From NCBI GenBank assembly GCA_035301985.1, contig DATGTE010000004.1, positions 1 through 64,000 on the forward strand: a stretch of 64,000 nucleotides of DNA, given 5' to 3'. The stretch is from DASUXY01 sp035301985 (GTDB lineage Bacteria > Bacillota > Bacilli > Bacillales > Amphibacillaceae). Below, one piece after another: positions 53,050 to 63,259 of this stretch. Position numbers and translations under genes: made by a program. Position 1 is the stretch's first letter; every line of letters begins with the position of its first letter. The notes under the pieces are model-generated. The model saw only the letters and a list, made by a program, of their open reading frames with translations, was not told where the DNA came from and did no database searches.

Positions 53050-54228
53050 ATGATGTGGAAAGAAAAAATACATAAGGATTTGTTACATTTAAAAAATAAT
53101 GCGCAAACGCGTCAACTGAAACAAACGAGAAATGCAACAAACAAACAAATCACAATCGATGGGCAGCAGATGCTCAATTTAGCCTCCAATAATTACTTAG
53201 GATTAGCAAACCACCCGCACATGAAGCAAGCCTCGATTGAAGCAACGGAACAGTACGGGGCAGGTGCCACCGCATCTCGGCTCATCGTCGGGAATCACCC
53301 TGTCTACGAGGAAGCGGAGAATGCTTTATTGGCATGGAAACGAGCAGATGCAGGACTGATTATCAATAGCGGATATACAGCGAACGTCGGGATCATCTCT
53401 TCCCTCGTCGGGCGACATGATTTCGTCTTTAGTGATCAATTGAATCACGCAAGTATCGTCGATGGAATTATCCTCAGTCGTGCGAAACATAAGCGCTATC
53501 GCCATAACAACATGAACCATCTTGAGTCCATGTTGAAAAAAGCACCCTCACATAAACGGAAATTAATTGTTACGGATACGGTATTTAGCATGGATGGCGA
53601 CGTGAGCCCACTCCATGACTTAGTCACTTTAAAAGAGCGGTATAACGCTTTATTATTGGTCGATGAAGCACATGGGACAGGCGTTTACGGACCAAATGGT
53701 GAAGGGTATAGCTACGATCAAAATGTTCAACAACACATCGACCTTCACATGGGTACATTTAGTAAAGCGCTCGGTTGTTTTGGAGCCTATGTCATTGGCA
53801 ACGAATTACTCATTGACTACTTAATGAACAAAATGCGTAGTTTTATTTTCACGACTGGATTACCACCCGCCACATTAGGAGCGATTCAAGCAGCTATTTT
53901 AATCGCGCAAATAGCAGACGAACGCCGATTACGGCTCCATCAATTAGCTAACCGATTTCGTACATTACTGCAAGACTACGGTTTTTCTACATATGATAGT
54001 AAATCGCAAATTGTCCCCATTCACGTTGGCACAAATGAAGATGCTCTGCAATTTAGTGAATATTTACAAGCTGAAGGCATCGCGGCAATTGCTATACGCC
54101 CGCCGACCGTTCCAGAAAATGAGGCCCGGATTCGTTTTACAGTTATGGCCGACCATACAGAAAAGGAACTTCGTCAGGCCGCTACAACCATTGCTTCTGT
54201 TGGAAAAGAATTAGGAGTGATTTCATGA
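53050..54228 (+). CDS. bioF: 8-amino-7-oxononanoate synthase
   Basis: 392 residues from the ATG at 53050 (behind GAGGTGG); ATGs at 53038 and 53053 are alternatives. BioF condenses pimeloyl-ACP/CoA with alanine. It is a PLP enzyme of the alpha-oxoamine synthase family: NLASNNYLGLANHP, YGAGATASRLIVGNHPVYEEAE, DEAHGTGVYGPNG, and the PLP lysine in HMGTFSKALGCFGAY. Its placement behind a BirA operator and before bioC supports bioF over the near-identical 2-amino-3-ketobutyrate ligase. Confidence 0.92.
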   Translation: MMWKEKIHKDLLHLKNNAQTRQLKQTRNATNKQITIDGQQMLNLASNNYLGLANHPHMKQASIEATEQYGAGATASRLIVGNHPVYEEAENALLAWKRADAGLIINSGYTANVGIISSLVGRHDFVFSDQLNHASIVDGIILSRAKHKRYRHNNMNHLESMLKKAPSHKRKLIVTDTVFSMDGDVSPLHDLVTLKERYNALLLVDEAHGTGVYGPNGEGYSYDQNVQQHIDLHMGTFSKALGCFGAYVIGNELLIDYLMNKMRSFIFTTGLPPATLGAIQAAILIAQIADERRLRLHQLANRFRTLLQDYGFSTYDSKSQIVPIHVGTNEDALQFSEYLQAEGIAAIAIRPPTVPENEARIRFTVMADHTEKELRQAATTIASVGKELGVIS

Positions 54229-54980
54229 TAATATTACTTTTACCTGGCTGGGGATACGGAAAAGATGTGTGGCAACCCTTAGCAAACAAGTTGGCAAACG
54301 ATGGCACTTTACAATTCATCGATTGGACAAACATTCAATCCGAAAAAGAGATTCCGAAGCGTGTCGAACGAGAACTACATCATGCTGAAAAGAGACAGCA
54401 ACGTGTGATGATCATCGGCTGGTCTCTAGGAACTTTAGTTGCCCTTGATATGGCAACACGATTTCCTAAAACTGTGGAACGACTTGTCCTCTTTTCTGCG
54501 ACGAGTTGTTTTACAAAGAAGAAGAAGTATCCTCACGGTTGGGACGAACGTGTCTTGAAATGGATGCAACGCCGACTACAAACGGATGCTCACTCTGTAT
54601 GGCAACAATTTAATAATCAATTATTTTCTGGTCGTGAAAAAGAGATGATTTTACAATCAGAACGGCCACTCCGAACGGAAGATACAGTAACATCTTATAT
54701 CAATGGATTGGAATTTTTAATCCGAGCCGATTATCGAAAGAAACTGCAACAAATATCCCAACCTACCTTGCTCATCCACGGAAAGGATGATGAAATTTGT
54801 CCACCAGGTGCAACCACATATATTGCGAAAAATGTGCAGGCAAGGGCAACCGTAAAAATGATGGATAACGTCGGTCATCTCCCATTTTATAATAAAGCGG
54901 ACAAATGTTATGCATGGGTGAAAGGATGGATCAATCATAAACCACTTGAAACCATCGATGCATTGGAAGGTGATTGTTGA
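54225..54980 (+). CDS. bioH: Alpha/beta hydrolase, probable pimeloyl-ACP methyl ester esterase (BioH-like)
   Basis: 251 residues, overlapping the end of bioF by four bases (ATGA). It has an alpha/beta hydrolase fold with the nucleophile elbow GWSLG near 65-69, acid Asp in HGKDDEICPP near 188, and His in NVGHLPFYN near 220. In a bioF-bioC context it should remove the methyl ester from pimeloyl-ACP methyl ester, ending the BioC-initiated pathway. Several unrelated esterases (BioH, BioG, BioK and others) do this job, so the exact name is uncertain. Confidence 0.8.
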   Translation: MIILLLPGWGYGKDVWQPLANKLANDGTLQFIDWTNIQSEKEIPKRVERELHHAEKRQQRVMIIGWSLGTLVALDMATRFPKTVERLVLFSATSCFTKKKKYPHGWDERVLKWMQRRLQTDAHSVWQQFNNQLFSGREKEMILQSERPLRTEDTVTSYINGLEFLIRADYRKKLQQISQPTLLIHGKDDEICPPGATTYIAKNVQARATVKMMDNVGHLPFYNKADKCYAWVKGWINHKPLETIDALEGDC

Positions 54981-55831
54981 TGATCAATAAACAACTACTA
55001 CAAAAACGTTTTAGTAAACAAGCGACAACGTATGACGAATACGCATCTGTCCAAAAAAAGATGGCTGCACACTTGATCCATCAACTAGAACATCGGCTAA
55101 TAAACAATGAATCATCGTCGCCACAACACATCCTAGAAATCGGTTGTGGGACAGGCTATTTAACATCTATTTTATTAGAGAAGTTTCCTGATGCAGTGAT
55201 TACTGCTGTTGACTTATCCCCAGGGATGATTGATGTAGCAAGGAAACGGTTCGATGAACAAAAGATTAACTTCATATGTGGAGACATCGAGCAACTTAAT
55301 CTCGATCAAACCTTCGACCTCATCATATCCAATGCTACATTTCAATGGTTCAATCATCTCGAAGTAACATTACAAAAACTCTGTTACGCATTAAAAGAAA
55401 CTGGTTGGTTAACGTTTTCCACATTTGGTGAACGAACATTCCATGAACTGTATACGAGTTACGAACAAGCATTGTCAAAGTTGAACATACAAAAGCGGAC
55501 GCGACTCGGTCAATCCTTTTATTCTAGTCAACATTTAAAAAAGGTATGCCAGAGCGGTCATAACGAGCTACCCGTTGAAGTCGAAGTTGCAGAAGCTGAA
55601 ATCATCGAATCCTTTCCTTCGGTCAAAGCGTTTTTTAAGTCGCTAAAGAAAATTGGAGCCAACAATAGTAATCGAGAAGCTCATATGCAGCGACCTTCCG
55701 TGTTTAAACAACTCATCTCGATTTATGAAAACCAATATTCAAAAGATGACGTCATCCCAGCTACGTATCATTGTCTATTTGCAACCATACGCCCGAAAGA
55801 AATGGCCTACATAAAGGCAAATGCCCTCTAA
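54980..55831 (+). CDS. bioC: Malonyl-ACP O-methyltransferase
   Basis: 283 residues. The ATG at 54980 shares its A with the TGA of the esterase (TGATG) and has GGTGATT upstream. BioC methylates malonyl-ACP so that it can enter fatty acid synthesis as a disguised pimeloyl precursor. The SAM-binding motif ILEIGCGTGYLTSILLEKFP is near 50-70, then VDLSPGMIDVARKRF and the BioC-typical LIISNATFQWFNHL near 112. The N-terminal RFSKQATTYDEYASVQKKMA is also characteristic. No bioA, bioD or bioB in the window. Confidence 0.93.
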   Translation: MINKQLLQKRFSKQATTYDEYASVQKKMAAHLIHQLEHRLINNESSSPQHILEIGCGTGYLTSILLEKFPDAVITAVDLSPGMIDVARKRFDEQKINFICGDIEQLNLDQTFDLIISNATFQWFNHLEVTLQKLCYALKETGWLTFSTFGERTFHELYTSYEQALSKLNIQKRTRLGQSFYSSQHLKKVCQSGHNELPVEVEVAEAEIIESFPSVKAFFKSLKKIGANNSNREAHMQRPSVFKQLISIYENQYSKDDVIPATYHCLFATIRPKEMAYIKANAL

Positions 55832-55847
55832 GATGAGTGATCACAAA

Positions 55848-55890
55848 AAGGGGAGTAATCTGACTTCGATAACTCCCCTTCATTTTTTCG
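55848..55890 (+). terminator. Terminator of the bioFHC operon
   Basis: AAGGGGAGT and ACTCCCCTT form a 9-bp perfect stem followed by CATTTTTT. Confidence 0.88.
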
Positions 55891-55932
55891 AACCGATTGA
55901 ATCCGTTTTTTGACACGAAACATCTAAGGTCC

Positions 55933-58900
55933 TTATTTTAGGATAAACTGAGTTTGACTATATCCTTCTTTTGTTTTCTTCACTTCAAGCACGGCTGGAA
56001 AGAGTGCTTTTAAGTCCTGAACATGTGAAATAACGCCGATCGTCCGTCCAGATTGTTGTAAATCGATTAACGTATCAATCGACTTGTGCAATGATTCTTC
56101 GTCTAAGGAACCAAATCCTTCATCAATAAACATCGTTTGAATAGAAATGTTACCTTGAAAACTTTGTATGACATCCGACATCCCTAAAGCTAAACATAAA
56201 GACGCGTTAAACTTCTCTCCGCCCGATAATGTTTTCACATCACGCGTTTGACCTGTATAGGCATCATACACATCAAGTGCCAATCCACTTTGACGTCCAT
56301 GGGACTCTTGACGGTCACTGCGAATGAGTAAAAATTGCCCATTCGATAAATCTTTTAAACGATGATTTGCTGCATCGATAATCTGTTCTAAATATTCAAT
56401 TTGTAAATATCTTTCAAAGGAAATTTTTTGGCTATTTTGTCCCCTGACAACATCATAGACATCGACTACATTCGCTAGCCGTTGTTCATATTGCTCGACA
56501 CGTTCATTCGCTTCCGTAATGTTCGTGATTAGTTTGGAAGCTTCCTCGTGGTACTGCTTGGACTGATTCCATTGATTGAAGGCACGTTCATAGGCGTTTT
56601 TTAATTCCGCTAACTGTTCTTCAAGTGCTGCTAAATCGACCCGCTTGCGATCAGCTAATGACTGTTTCAACTCTTGAACTTGTTGTTGGACCGTTTTACG
56701 TCGTTGGCTATATGTTTGTATGTCTTCTTTTAATCGTTGTCGTTCACCGGTTGACATTTTGGCTCGTCTATATTCGTCTACTGTAGAAAATGAGGAGTTT
56801 ACGAGCCATTCAATAAACTGCTGTTCGGCCTTTTTACGTTTTTCTTTCGTTTCCATGAGTTGTTTGTTGGCATGGTCTACATTCGAAGTGGCTTTCGTTT
56901 GTTCCTCTTTGGCATGTTGAAGCTTTGCTTGTGCATCTTCCCAAGCTTTTTCCATTTTCATTTTCAATTGTTTCACTTCGATTAGCTTACTTTCTAACCT
57001 TGACAGTTCCCTTACTTCTTCGGGGACTTTTTGCAAGCGTTCTTCATATACAGCCCGAGTCGTTTCATACGATGTTTTTTGTTTGTAATACGATTTGTCA
57101 AGTTCGTCTTTTTTCGTTTCTAACTTTTTACGTTCGTCTTGTAGTTTTTCAGCATCTTTTTTCAATGCCGCAAGTTGTTTCCGATCTTCCTGTAATTGTC
57201 TAACTTCTTTTTTTAACCGTTTGCCTTCGTTACTTAAGCGTTTCTTTTCTTCTGATGCTTCATGTAAACGAATGTCATAAGAAGCTAATGTTTGTTCTTG
57301 TTCCTTTATTTGTGATGCGATTAATTCCTGACTGGCAACAGCTTTTTGGTAGAGTTGATCTTTTTCGTTTAGCTCTTTTTTCTTCGTTTCCAGTTGTTCT
57401 TTTGTGACCATTCCTGCTTCACGAGTTGCTTTGTTGGGGTGTTCGATGCTGCCACAAACTGGACAAGCTTCCCCATCATGTAAATGATCCGCTAATAAAC
57501 TTGCTTGTTCATGAAGCCAAGCATTCTCTAATTTTTTATAGGACTGATTAATCTCTACAAACGCTTTCTGTTTCATCTTGACATCATTCGTGAGAGTGGT
57601 TTGCTTTTCAGTTAGCTTCATATATTGATCGACTAACTTCCATTGTTCGCCAAGTTGCAACAGGGTTTGCTGTTTATCGAACAGTTCACTGACGGCGTCG
57701 TCCAGTTGTTTTATCTGATCTTGATCTCGTTCAATTTTTGATTGATTTTCCTTCATCAAGGCTTGAATGCGTGTTAATTCCTGATATGTTTTTCTTCCTT
57801 TGTCCTTCAATTTAACTAACATTCGTTTCGTTTCGTCGATCGATTTCACAACCGGTAACCACTCATTCAACTGATCAAGTTGTTTACGCACTTCTTCACG
57901 TGCTGTTTTTTTACGTTCTTCTTCTTGATACGTCGCTTGAACTTGTTTGAGTTGGTCGTCGGCAACCTTCTTTTGCTCGAGAGACGCTTTAGCGATTTTC
58001 TCCTTCGTTTTTTCTTCACGACGCCATTCTTCTACTTGTGTTTCATATGGTTCAATTTTACTAGCGCGCTCTGCCTTTTCAAGCTGTTTTTCTTTCGTTG
58101 CATATTGAGGTAATTGTGCATGTAGCTGTTGCAGTTGCTCTTCTTTTTGTTGTAGTTCGGTAAATCGTTCGTTGATTGTTTTCGATTCGTGATACTTTTT
58201 TTGCATGTGAGCGTGTTTTTGGGAAGCTTGTTCATATTTTTTCCGGTCCAACACGATTTGCTTCTTATAAAAAGCAACTTCTTCTTCTAACCCACGGATG
58301 ACTTGGTTCATGTTATAATGTTCTTCACCTAACACTTGTACAATGTGAGCGTCTTCCCTTTTTGGTAGCGTAGCTAAAATCGTTTGCACATAGTGGTCTC
58401 GTGCATGAACTTCTTGTTGAAAAACCTCTTCAACAGCTTGTTTTTTTGCTCGTAACCGTTCGCTCATATGTTTGTATTGTTCTGTTTTAAAAAGTCGACG
58501 TAAAATGTCCTCTTTATTTTCTGTTTCCGAAGTTAACAGTTTACGAAACTCTCCTTGTGGAAGCATGACGATTTGCTTGAATTGATCTTGTGTGAGTCCT
58601 AACAATTGCTCAACACGTCGATTGATTTCCGAGACGATTTGCCGATCAACACAAGGAATTTCTTCTCCGTCAACGATTTCAAAAAATTCATAACGGTCGC
58701 CCGTTTTCGTCTTATTTCCCTTTTTTACATGGCCGAGTTGTCGAAAAATACGATAGGTTCTTCCTTTTAGTTCAAAATGTAATTCAACGGACGTATGCGT
58801 ATCATCGTCTGCAAAATCACTCCGGAGCATCGCATCACTTTCCCGGTCACGCCCACTTGCTGTACCGTATAAAGCAAAACAAATCCCATCAAAGATCGTT

Positions 58901-59025
58901 GTTTTCCCTGCACCTGTATTTCCCGAAATAACGTATAAACGATTGCCTTCTAATTCGGTAAAGTCGATAACCTCTGTATATTTATACGGACCAAACGCGG
59001 TCATCTTCAATTGCAATGGTTTCAA
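55933..59025 (-). CDS. sbcC: Nuclease SbcCD subunit C
   Basis: 1030 residues. SbcC is the SMC-like ATPase of the SbcCD nuclease, which opens hairpins and processes protein-blocked ends. The Walker A motif ISGNTGAGKTTIFDGI is near 34-49. Two very long coiled coils flank the zinc hook CPVC near residue 510. The signature TLSGGEKFNASLCLALGMSD and Walker B TMFIDEGFGSLDEESL lie near the C-terminus. It follows sbcD on the minus strand by 27 bases. Confidence 0.95.
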   Translation of the reverse strand: MKPLQLKMTAFGPYKYTEVIDFTELEGNRLYVISGNTGAGKTTIFDGICFALYGTASGRDRESDAMLRSDFADDDTHTSVELHFELKGRTYRIFRQLGHVKKGNKTKTGDRYEFFEIVDGEEIPCVDRQIVSEINRRVEQLLGLTQDQFKQIVMLPQGEFRKLLTSETENKEDILRRLFKTEQYKHMSERLRAKKQAVEEVFQQEVHARDHYVQTILATLPKREDAHIVQVLGEEHYNMNQVIRGLEEEVAFYKKQIVLDRKKYEQASQKHAHMQKKYHESKTINERFTELQQKEEQLQQLHAQLPQYATKEKQLEKAERASKIEPYETQVEEWRREEKTKEKIAKASLEQKKVADDQLKQVQATYQEEERKKTAREEVRKQLDQLNEWLPVVKSIDETKRMLVKLKDKGRKTYQELTRIQALMKENQSKIERDQDQIKQLDDAVSELFDKQQTLLQLGEQWKLVDQYMKLTEKQTTLTNDVKMKQKAFVEINQSYKKLENAWLHEQASLLADHLHDGEACPVCGSIEHPNKATREAGMVTKEQLETKKKELNEKDQLYQKAVASQELIASQIKEQEQTLASYDIRLHEASEEKKRLSNEGKRLKKEVRQLQEDRKQLAALKKDAEKLQDERKKLETKKDELDKSYYKQKTSYETTRAVYEERLQKVPEEVRELSRLESKLIEVKQLKMKMEKAWEDAQAKLQHAKEEQTKATSNVDHANKQLMETKEKRKKAEQQFIEWLVNSSFSTVDEYRRAKMSTGERQRLKEDIQTYSQRRKTVQQQVQELKQSLADRKRVDLAALEEQLAELKNAYERAFNQWNQSKQYHEEASKLITNITEANERVEQYEQRLANVVDVYDVVRGQNSQKISFERYLQIEYLEQIIDAANHRLKDLSNGQFLLIRSDRQESHGRQSGLALDVYDAYTGQTRDVKTLSGGEKFNASLCLALGMSDVIQSFQGNISIQTMFIDEGFGSLDEESLHKSIDTLIDLQQSGRTIGVISHVQDLKALFPAVLEVKKTKEGYSQTQFILK

Positions 59026-59052
59026 AATTTAGACTCTCCTTTCATTTTTAAT

Positions 59053-60234
59053 TTATTTCGACGCTGTTTTTGCTGTTTTAACATCATCATTCTCTCGTAA
59101 CAAATCATCGAGAACATCTGTAAAAATCGCTTCAATCTCTTCCGATACATCTTCGCCTTTCACTTCTTTATAAAAAGCTTTAAAAAGATCTAAATCGCTC
59201 ATTTGCTTCCGATCGATTGTTTCATTATTTACGGCAGATGTTGGGGGAAGAAAATAGTTTTTCCGTTCTACATGCATTGCGTTTGGATAGACCGATCTTA
59301 TTTTTTCCATTGGTGAAAGAATGGGCGTTTCATCTGTTAATCGAACAAATACATAGTCATCGTTCAGTGTATGTGTTAACAGATCTTCCATCGTCGTCTC
59401 AACTGTTCGCATATCTCTTTTCGGACGGAAGTCACGCTTTTCAACATTCACTTCCCCATGCGCATCCATTTCTACGACATAAAAACCTTTTTGATGATGC
59501 TCTTCAGAAATCGAATATTTTAAAATAGATCCTGCATAGCGTATCGTTTCGTCAGCCACATGGTGAGCTTGATGCAGATGGCCAAGTGCTGTGTAATCAA
59601 ACGGAGTAAAATGACGCGCATCGACATACTCCGCACCACCAATCGAAAGCGGGCGTTCCGATTCACTCGTATTTTCCTTCTCTTCACCAAATGGAGTAAG
59701 GAAAGCGTGTCCGACAAAAACATGACGAGCAGATGAATCCATCTTGTTTGTAATTTGTTGAACAATCTTTTTCATCGCATCATTGTGGGAATGAATCTTG
59801 TCATCTTCTAACTCATTTCGAACGATACTTGGATCACAATAAGGGACGAGATGGAAATGAACTTCCCCGTATTCATCCGTTAAAATAACGGGATCTAGAT
59901 CTTTTGTAAAATCTCCAATCATATAAAAACCGTTATTTTCCATCATTTTACGGCCAAAATTTAAGCGACTCGGACTATCGTGGTTACCTGCAATCGCAAG
60001 AACAGGCGTATCCAATTGTAAAACGATCGCCTCAAGCACTTCATCTAATAAATGAACAGCTTCCGTAGGAGGAACAGCCCGATCATATAAATCACCTGCA
60101 ATGATCACTGCATCCGGACGTTCATCTTCAATTGCTTCGATGAACTGCTTTAAAATATAGCGCTGGTCATCCGTCATATGTACGCCTTGAACGAGTTTAC
60201 CTAAATGCCAATCGGCTGTATGGAAAAATTTCAT
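59053..60234 (-). CDS. sbcD: Nuclease SbcCD subunit D
   Basis: 393 residues from the ATG at 60234, which has GGAGAGAGG upstream; an 11-codon longer frame is rejected. SbcD is the Mn2+-dependent phosphodiesterase of the complex. Motifs in order: FFHTADWHLGK, VIIAGDLYDRAVPP, LAIAGNHDSPSRL, FVGHAFLTPFGEE and TALGHLHQAH, all metal ligands in place. Translated just before sbcC. Confidence 0.95.
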   Translation of the reverse strand: MKFFHTADWHLGKLVQGVHMTDDQRYILKQFIEAIEDERPDAVIIAGDLYDRAVPPTEAVHLLDEVLEAIVLQLDTPVLAIAGNHDSPSRLNFGRKMMENNGFYMIGDFTKDLDPVILTDEYGEVHFHLVPYCDPSIVRNELEDDKIHSHNDAMKKIVQQITNKMDSSARHVFVGHAFLTPFGEEKENTSESERPLSIGGAEYVDARHFTPFDYTALGHLHQAHHVADETIRYAGSILKYSISEEHHQKGFYVVEMDAHGEVNVEKRDFRPKRDMRTVETTMEDLLTHTLNDDYVFVRLTDETPILSPMEKIRSVYPNAMHVERKNYFLPPTSAVNNETIDRKQMSDLDLFKAFYKEVKGEDVSEEIEAIFTDVLDDLLRENDDVKTAKTASK

Positions 60235-60680
60235 AAATTTCCTCTCTCCTTCCGTATCACAAATCACATACCACTTCCGAACGATATCGGTCTAAAAACG
60301 AGCAAAATGACTGATGGCTCAGAACAATTTTTTCTCTCTAAATGGGTTGAACATACATCAGATGGAATGCTCATATGATTATGAATAGAATCTGTAAATA
60401 TGAAACAGTCTTTAACGTATGGATCTTGCTTTTACAATAAACATCAACTGAAACTCCAATGAAGTCTACTCTCCTTAGTATAACTCATTTTATACATGAA
60501 CGCTTCAAGTCTATTCGTCTATCGGCAGCATATTATATTCATGATCTTCTGTGAAGCGTCCTTTTCCGTGCCACGTTCCATTTCCTCACTTGCCCTACCA
60601 ATTATAATGGAAAATAAGCAACAATCTTGGATATAATAACGATAGCGTCGTCATACAATAACAAAGAAAGGAATGAACTT
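60235..60680. other. Divergent intergenic region between sbcD and the MMPL gene
   Basis: No gene is seen. AAAGGA at 60667-60672 is the ribosome site of the following gene. No terminator is expected between divergent genes and none is evident; I could not single out a clear promoter pair. Confidence 0.4.
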
Positions 60681-62792
60681 ATGAAAAATGGATTACACTG
60701 GATGACTGACCGCGTAACGACCAAAAAAGGAGTATGGATTACGCTTGGTATTTGGATCGGTGTCACTTTACTGTTAACATTATTTGCACCAAGCGCAAAA
60801 GATTATGAAGTATCACGAATCGCTTCGTTACCGGATGATGCACAGTCCGTAATCGCTCAAAATAAACAGGATCATTATTTCAAGGATCACGACGGAACAC
60901 CAGGTTTGCTTGTTTTTCAGGAAACGGAAAGCGAAATCAACCGTGATGAATTGTTTGATTTATTACATATCATTCAAGAGGAGAAGATCGACGGTATAGA
61001 GGATATGATTCCCTTAGAAAATCTTCCACCTCAAGCCATGGATACGTTCTTCTCAGAGGATGATACAACCGCACTGGTTCCGATTACGTTTGATTCCTCA
61101 TTAGAAACGAAAGAACTGCGCACAACTCAGGAAAAAATCTATCAAATTGCCGATGAGCATACAGCAGAGGGAAAGCTATTTATTACAGGACCCGCTGGAA
61201 TTGCCGTTGATTCCTTAAATTTATTTTCCCGAGCAGATCTTGTTCTGTTGTTATCGACCATAGGAATTATTCTATTGCTATTAATTCTTATTTATCGATC
61301 GCCGTTTTTAGCTTTTATTCCACTATTAGCTGCTGTTTTTGTTTATGGGGTTGTCAATCAGATTCTCGGCTTACTCGGTAAAGCGGGCGTACCGCTCAGT
61401 AATCAATCGTTATCGATTATGACGATTTTGTTGTTTGCAACAGTAATCGATTACTCCTTATTCGTCTTTTCACGCTACCGCGAAGAACTGAAAAACTATG
61501 AAGACAAACATGACGCCATGAGATGGGCAATGCGAGGTGCTGGTCTTCCTGTCTTTTATTCAGGAGCAACTGTTTTCGTAGCGATGCTCGTGCTATTTTT
61601 TGCTGAATTTGGAGATTACTACAATTTCGCCCCTATATTCGGAACAACTTTAGTTGTTGTCATGTTATCATCGGTTACACTCGTTCCAGCATTGTTTACC
61701 ATTTTAGGCCGAAGAGCATTTTGGCCAAAAATCCCTCGTGTCGGAGAGGAAACGATTAAGAGAAATTCCTTATGGAGTAAAATCGGCCGGTTCGTAACAA
61801 AAAAACCGATTCTTTCGATTGTAGTCATTGGAATGTTTCTTCTCGTCTCAGCGAGTAACGTCTTCAATATAAACTATGAATTTAATACGATGAAATCCTT
61901 TCCAGAAGATATGCCTTCAAGAGAAGGTTATGAATTATTAGAAGACAAATTTGCTAAGGGAGAATTAGCACCGACGACCGTATTGTTTGAAGCGGCTGAA
62001 AAGATGAGCAAAGAACAACAAAAAAAACTGATAAACGAATTAACCGAGCAACCCCTTGTGAGTAAGGTACGTTTACGGGATGTGGCAAATGACGGAAAAG
62101 TCACCAGTTATCAAATGACGTTTGAAGAAAATCCATATGCTGTCGAAACGATCGATTCCTTAGAAGCGATTCAGAATCAAGCTGCTGACATCATCGATGC
62201 AAGTGGTGTTTCAGGGTCTTTATACTTCAGTGGGGAAACAGCTACAGCAGTTGATGACCGTTCTGTCAATAACCGCGATGTAATCGTCATCGTTCTTTTA
62301 GAAACGGTGTTCATTTTTACGATGTTAATCTTTTTAACAAAATCGTTGCGCATGCCTTTGTACATGATGGGAACGATTCTCGTTTCATTCGTTGCCGCTT
62401 TAGGCTTAGGAATGTTGTTAAGCAAGTGGCTTTTCGGTATTGATACGATTTCCAACCGAGTGCCTCTTTATTCGTTCGTTTTCTTAGTCGCTCTCGGAAT
62501 TGATTATAATATCATTCTCATTTCTAGATTTTTGGAAGAGCGAAAAAAACATCCACTTAAAAAAGCTGTGGAAGTTGCTGTATCAACGACAGGTGGGGTT
62601 ATTTCATCAGCTGGAATCATTTTGGCCGCTACATTCGCAGTCCTCATGACCCAACCGATTCAACTATTATTCGTATTTGGGTTTATTGTGGCGATTGGTA
62701 TTTTACTCGATACATTTTTAATCAGAGGAATTCTTCTTCCTAGTTTGCTCGTGGTATTTGAAAAAGAGCAAACAGTTGAGAAACAATCATAA
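60681..62792 (+). CDS. MMPL-family (RND superfamily) transporter
   Basis: 703 residues from the ATG at 60681, which has GAAAGGAA upstream; the longer frame to 60627 lacks a site. Two repeats each carry one N-terminal helix, a large outside domain and five further helices. The MMPL signature blocks are ATVIDYSLFVFSRYREEL near 257 and ALGIDYNIILISRFLEER near 605. It resembles Bacillus YdfJ/YdgH. Substrates in this group are lipids or drugs; none can be inferred here. No adjacent TetR regulator. Terminator at 62851. Confidence 0.88.
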   Translation: MKNGLHWMTDRVTTKKGVWITLGIWIGVTLLLTLFAPSAKDYEVSRIASLPDDAQSVIAQNKQDHYFKDHDGTPGLLVFQETESEINRDELFDLLHIIQEEKIDGIEDMIPLENLPPQAMDTFFSEDDTTALVPITFDSSLETKELRTTQEKIYQIADEHTAEGKLFITGPAGIAVDSLNLFSRADLVLLLSTIGIILLLLILIYRSPFLAFIPLLAAVFVYGVVNQILGLLGKAGVPLSNQSLSIMTILLFATVIDYSLFVFSRYREELKNYEDKHDAMRWAMRGAGLPVFYSGATVFVAMLVLFFAEFGDYYNFAPIFGTTLVVVMLSSVTLVPALFTILGRRAFWPKIPRVGEETIKRNSLWSKIGRFVTKKPILSIVVIGMFLLVSASNVFNINYEFNTMKSFPEDMPSREGYELLEDKFAKGELAPTTVLFEAAEKMSKEQQKKLINELTEQPLVSKVRLRDVANDGKVTSYQMTFEENPYAVETIDSLEAIQNQAADIIDASGVSGSLYFSGETATAVDDRSVNNRDVIVIVLLETVFIFTMLIFLTKSLRMPLYMMGTILVSFVAALGLGMLLSKWLFGIDTISNRVPLYSFVFLVALGIDYNIILISRFLEERKKHPLKKAVEVAVSTTGGVISSAGIILAATFAVLMTQPIQLLFVFGFIVAIGILLDTFLIRGILLPSLLVVFEKEQTVEKQS

Positions 62793-62850
62793 AGAGGCCG
62801 GAACATAAGTTGAAAATGAATTGATTTTAAGGTGAAAACATAAAATAGAA

Positions 62851-62892
62851 CCGCATGAAATCAAGGTTTTTGAATCGATTTCATGCGGTTTA
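62851..62892 (+). terminator. Terminator of the MMPL gene
   Basis: CCGCATGAAATC and GATTTCATGCGG form a perfect 12-bp stem followed by a T-rich tail. Confidence 0.85.
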
Positions 62893-63259
62893 TTCATTTT
62901 AAAAAGGGGTTATCTCACCCTCCTTCATACATAGTTGTCTCCATTTTCCCTGGCATTTCCTCAATTTATAACAAATTATATCACTCTATTATTACACTAA
63001 CTTCTTCCAAAACAAATCATTTATTTCGTTTTACCTGTAGTCAACTTGTTTACCTTAATCCATTCACTGCTTCGTCACATTTTTCATAAAGCATAGTTTT
63101 TTTGTGTTAATTTATGATGACATCACAAAAGTTCACAGATTAGTTAAAATTAAATCTCTTTTATAGCTCTAAAGAGTCATGGAGTGAAACCATGTCCGTG
63201 CTATGATGAATTTGTGCTTGACTTCTTAGACTTTACGAGGAAGAGAGAGGGGATCGAAT
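62893..63259. other. Intergenic region upstream of the NosD-like gene
   Basis: No gene supported. GAGAGGGG at 63246-63253 is the ribosome site of the next gene. I see no clear FNR-type (TGTGA-N6-TCACA) box. Confidence 0.4.
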
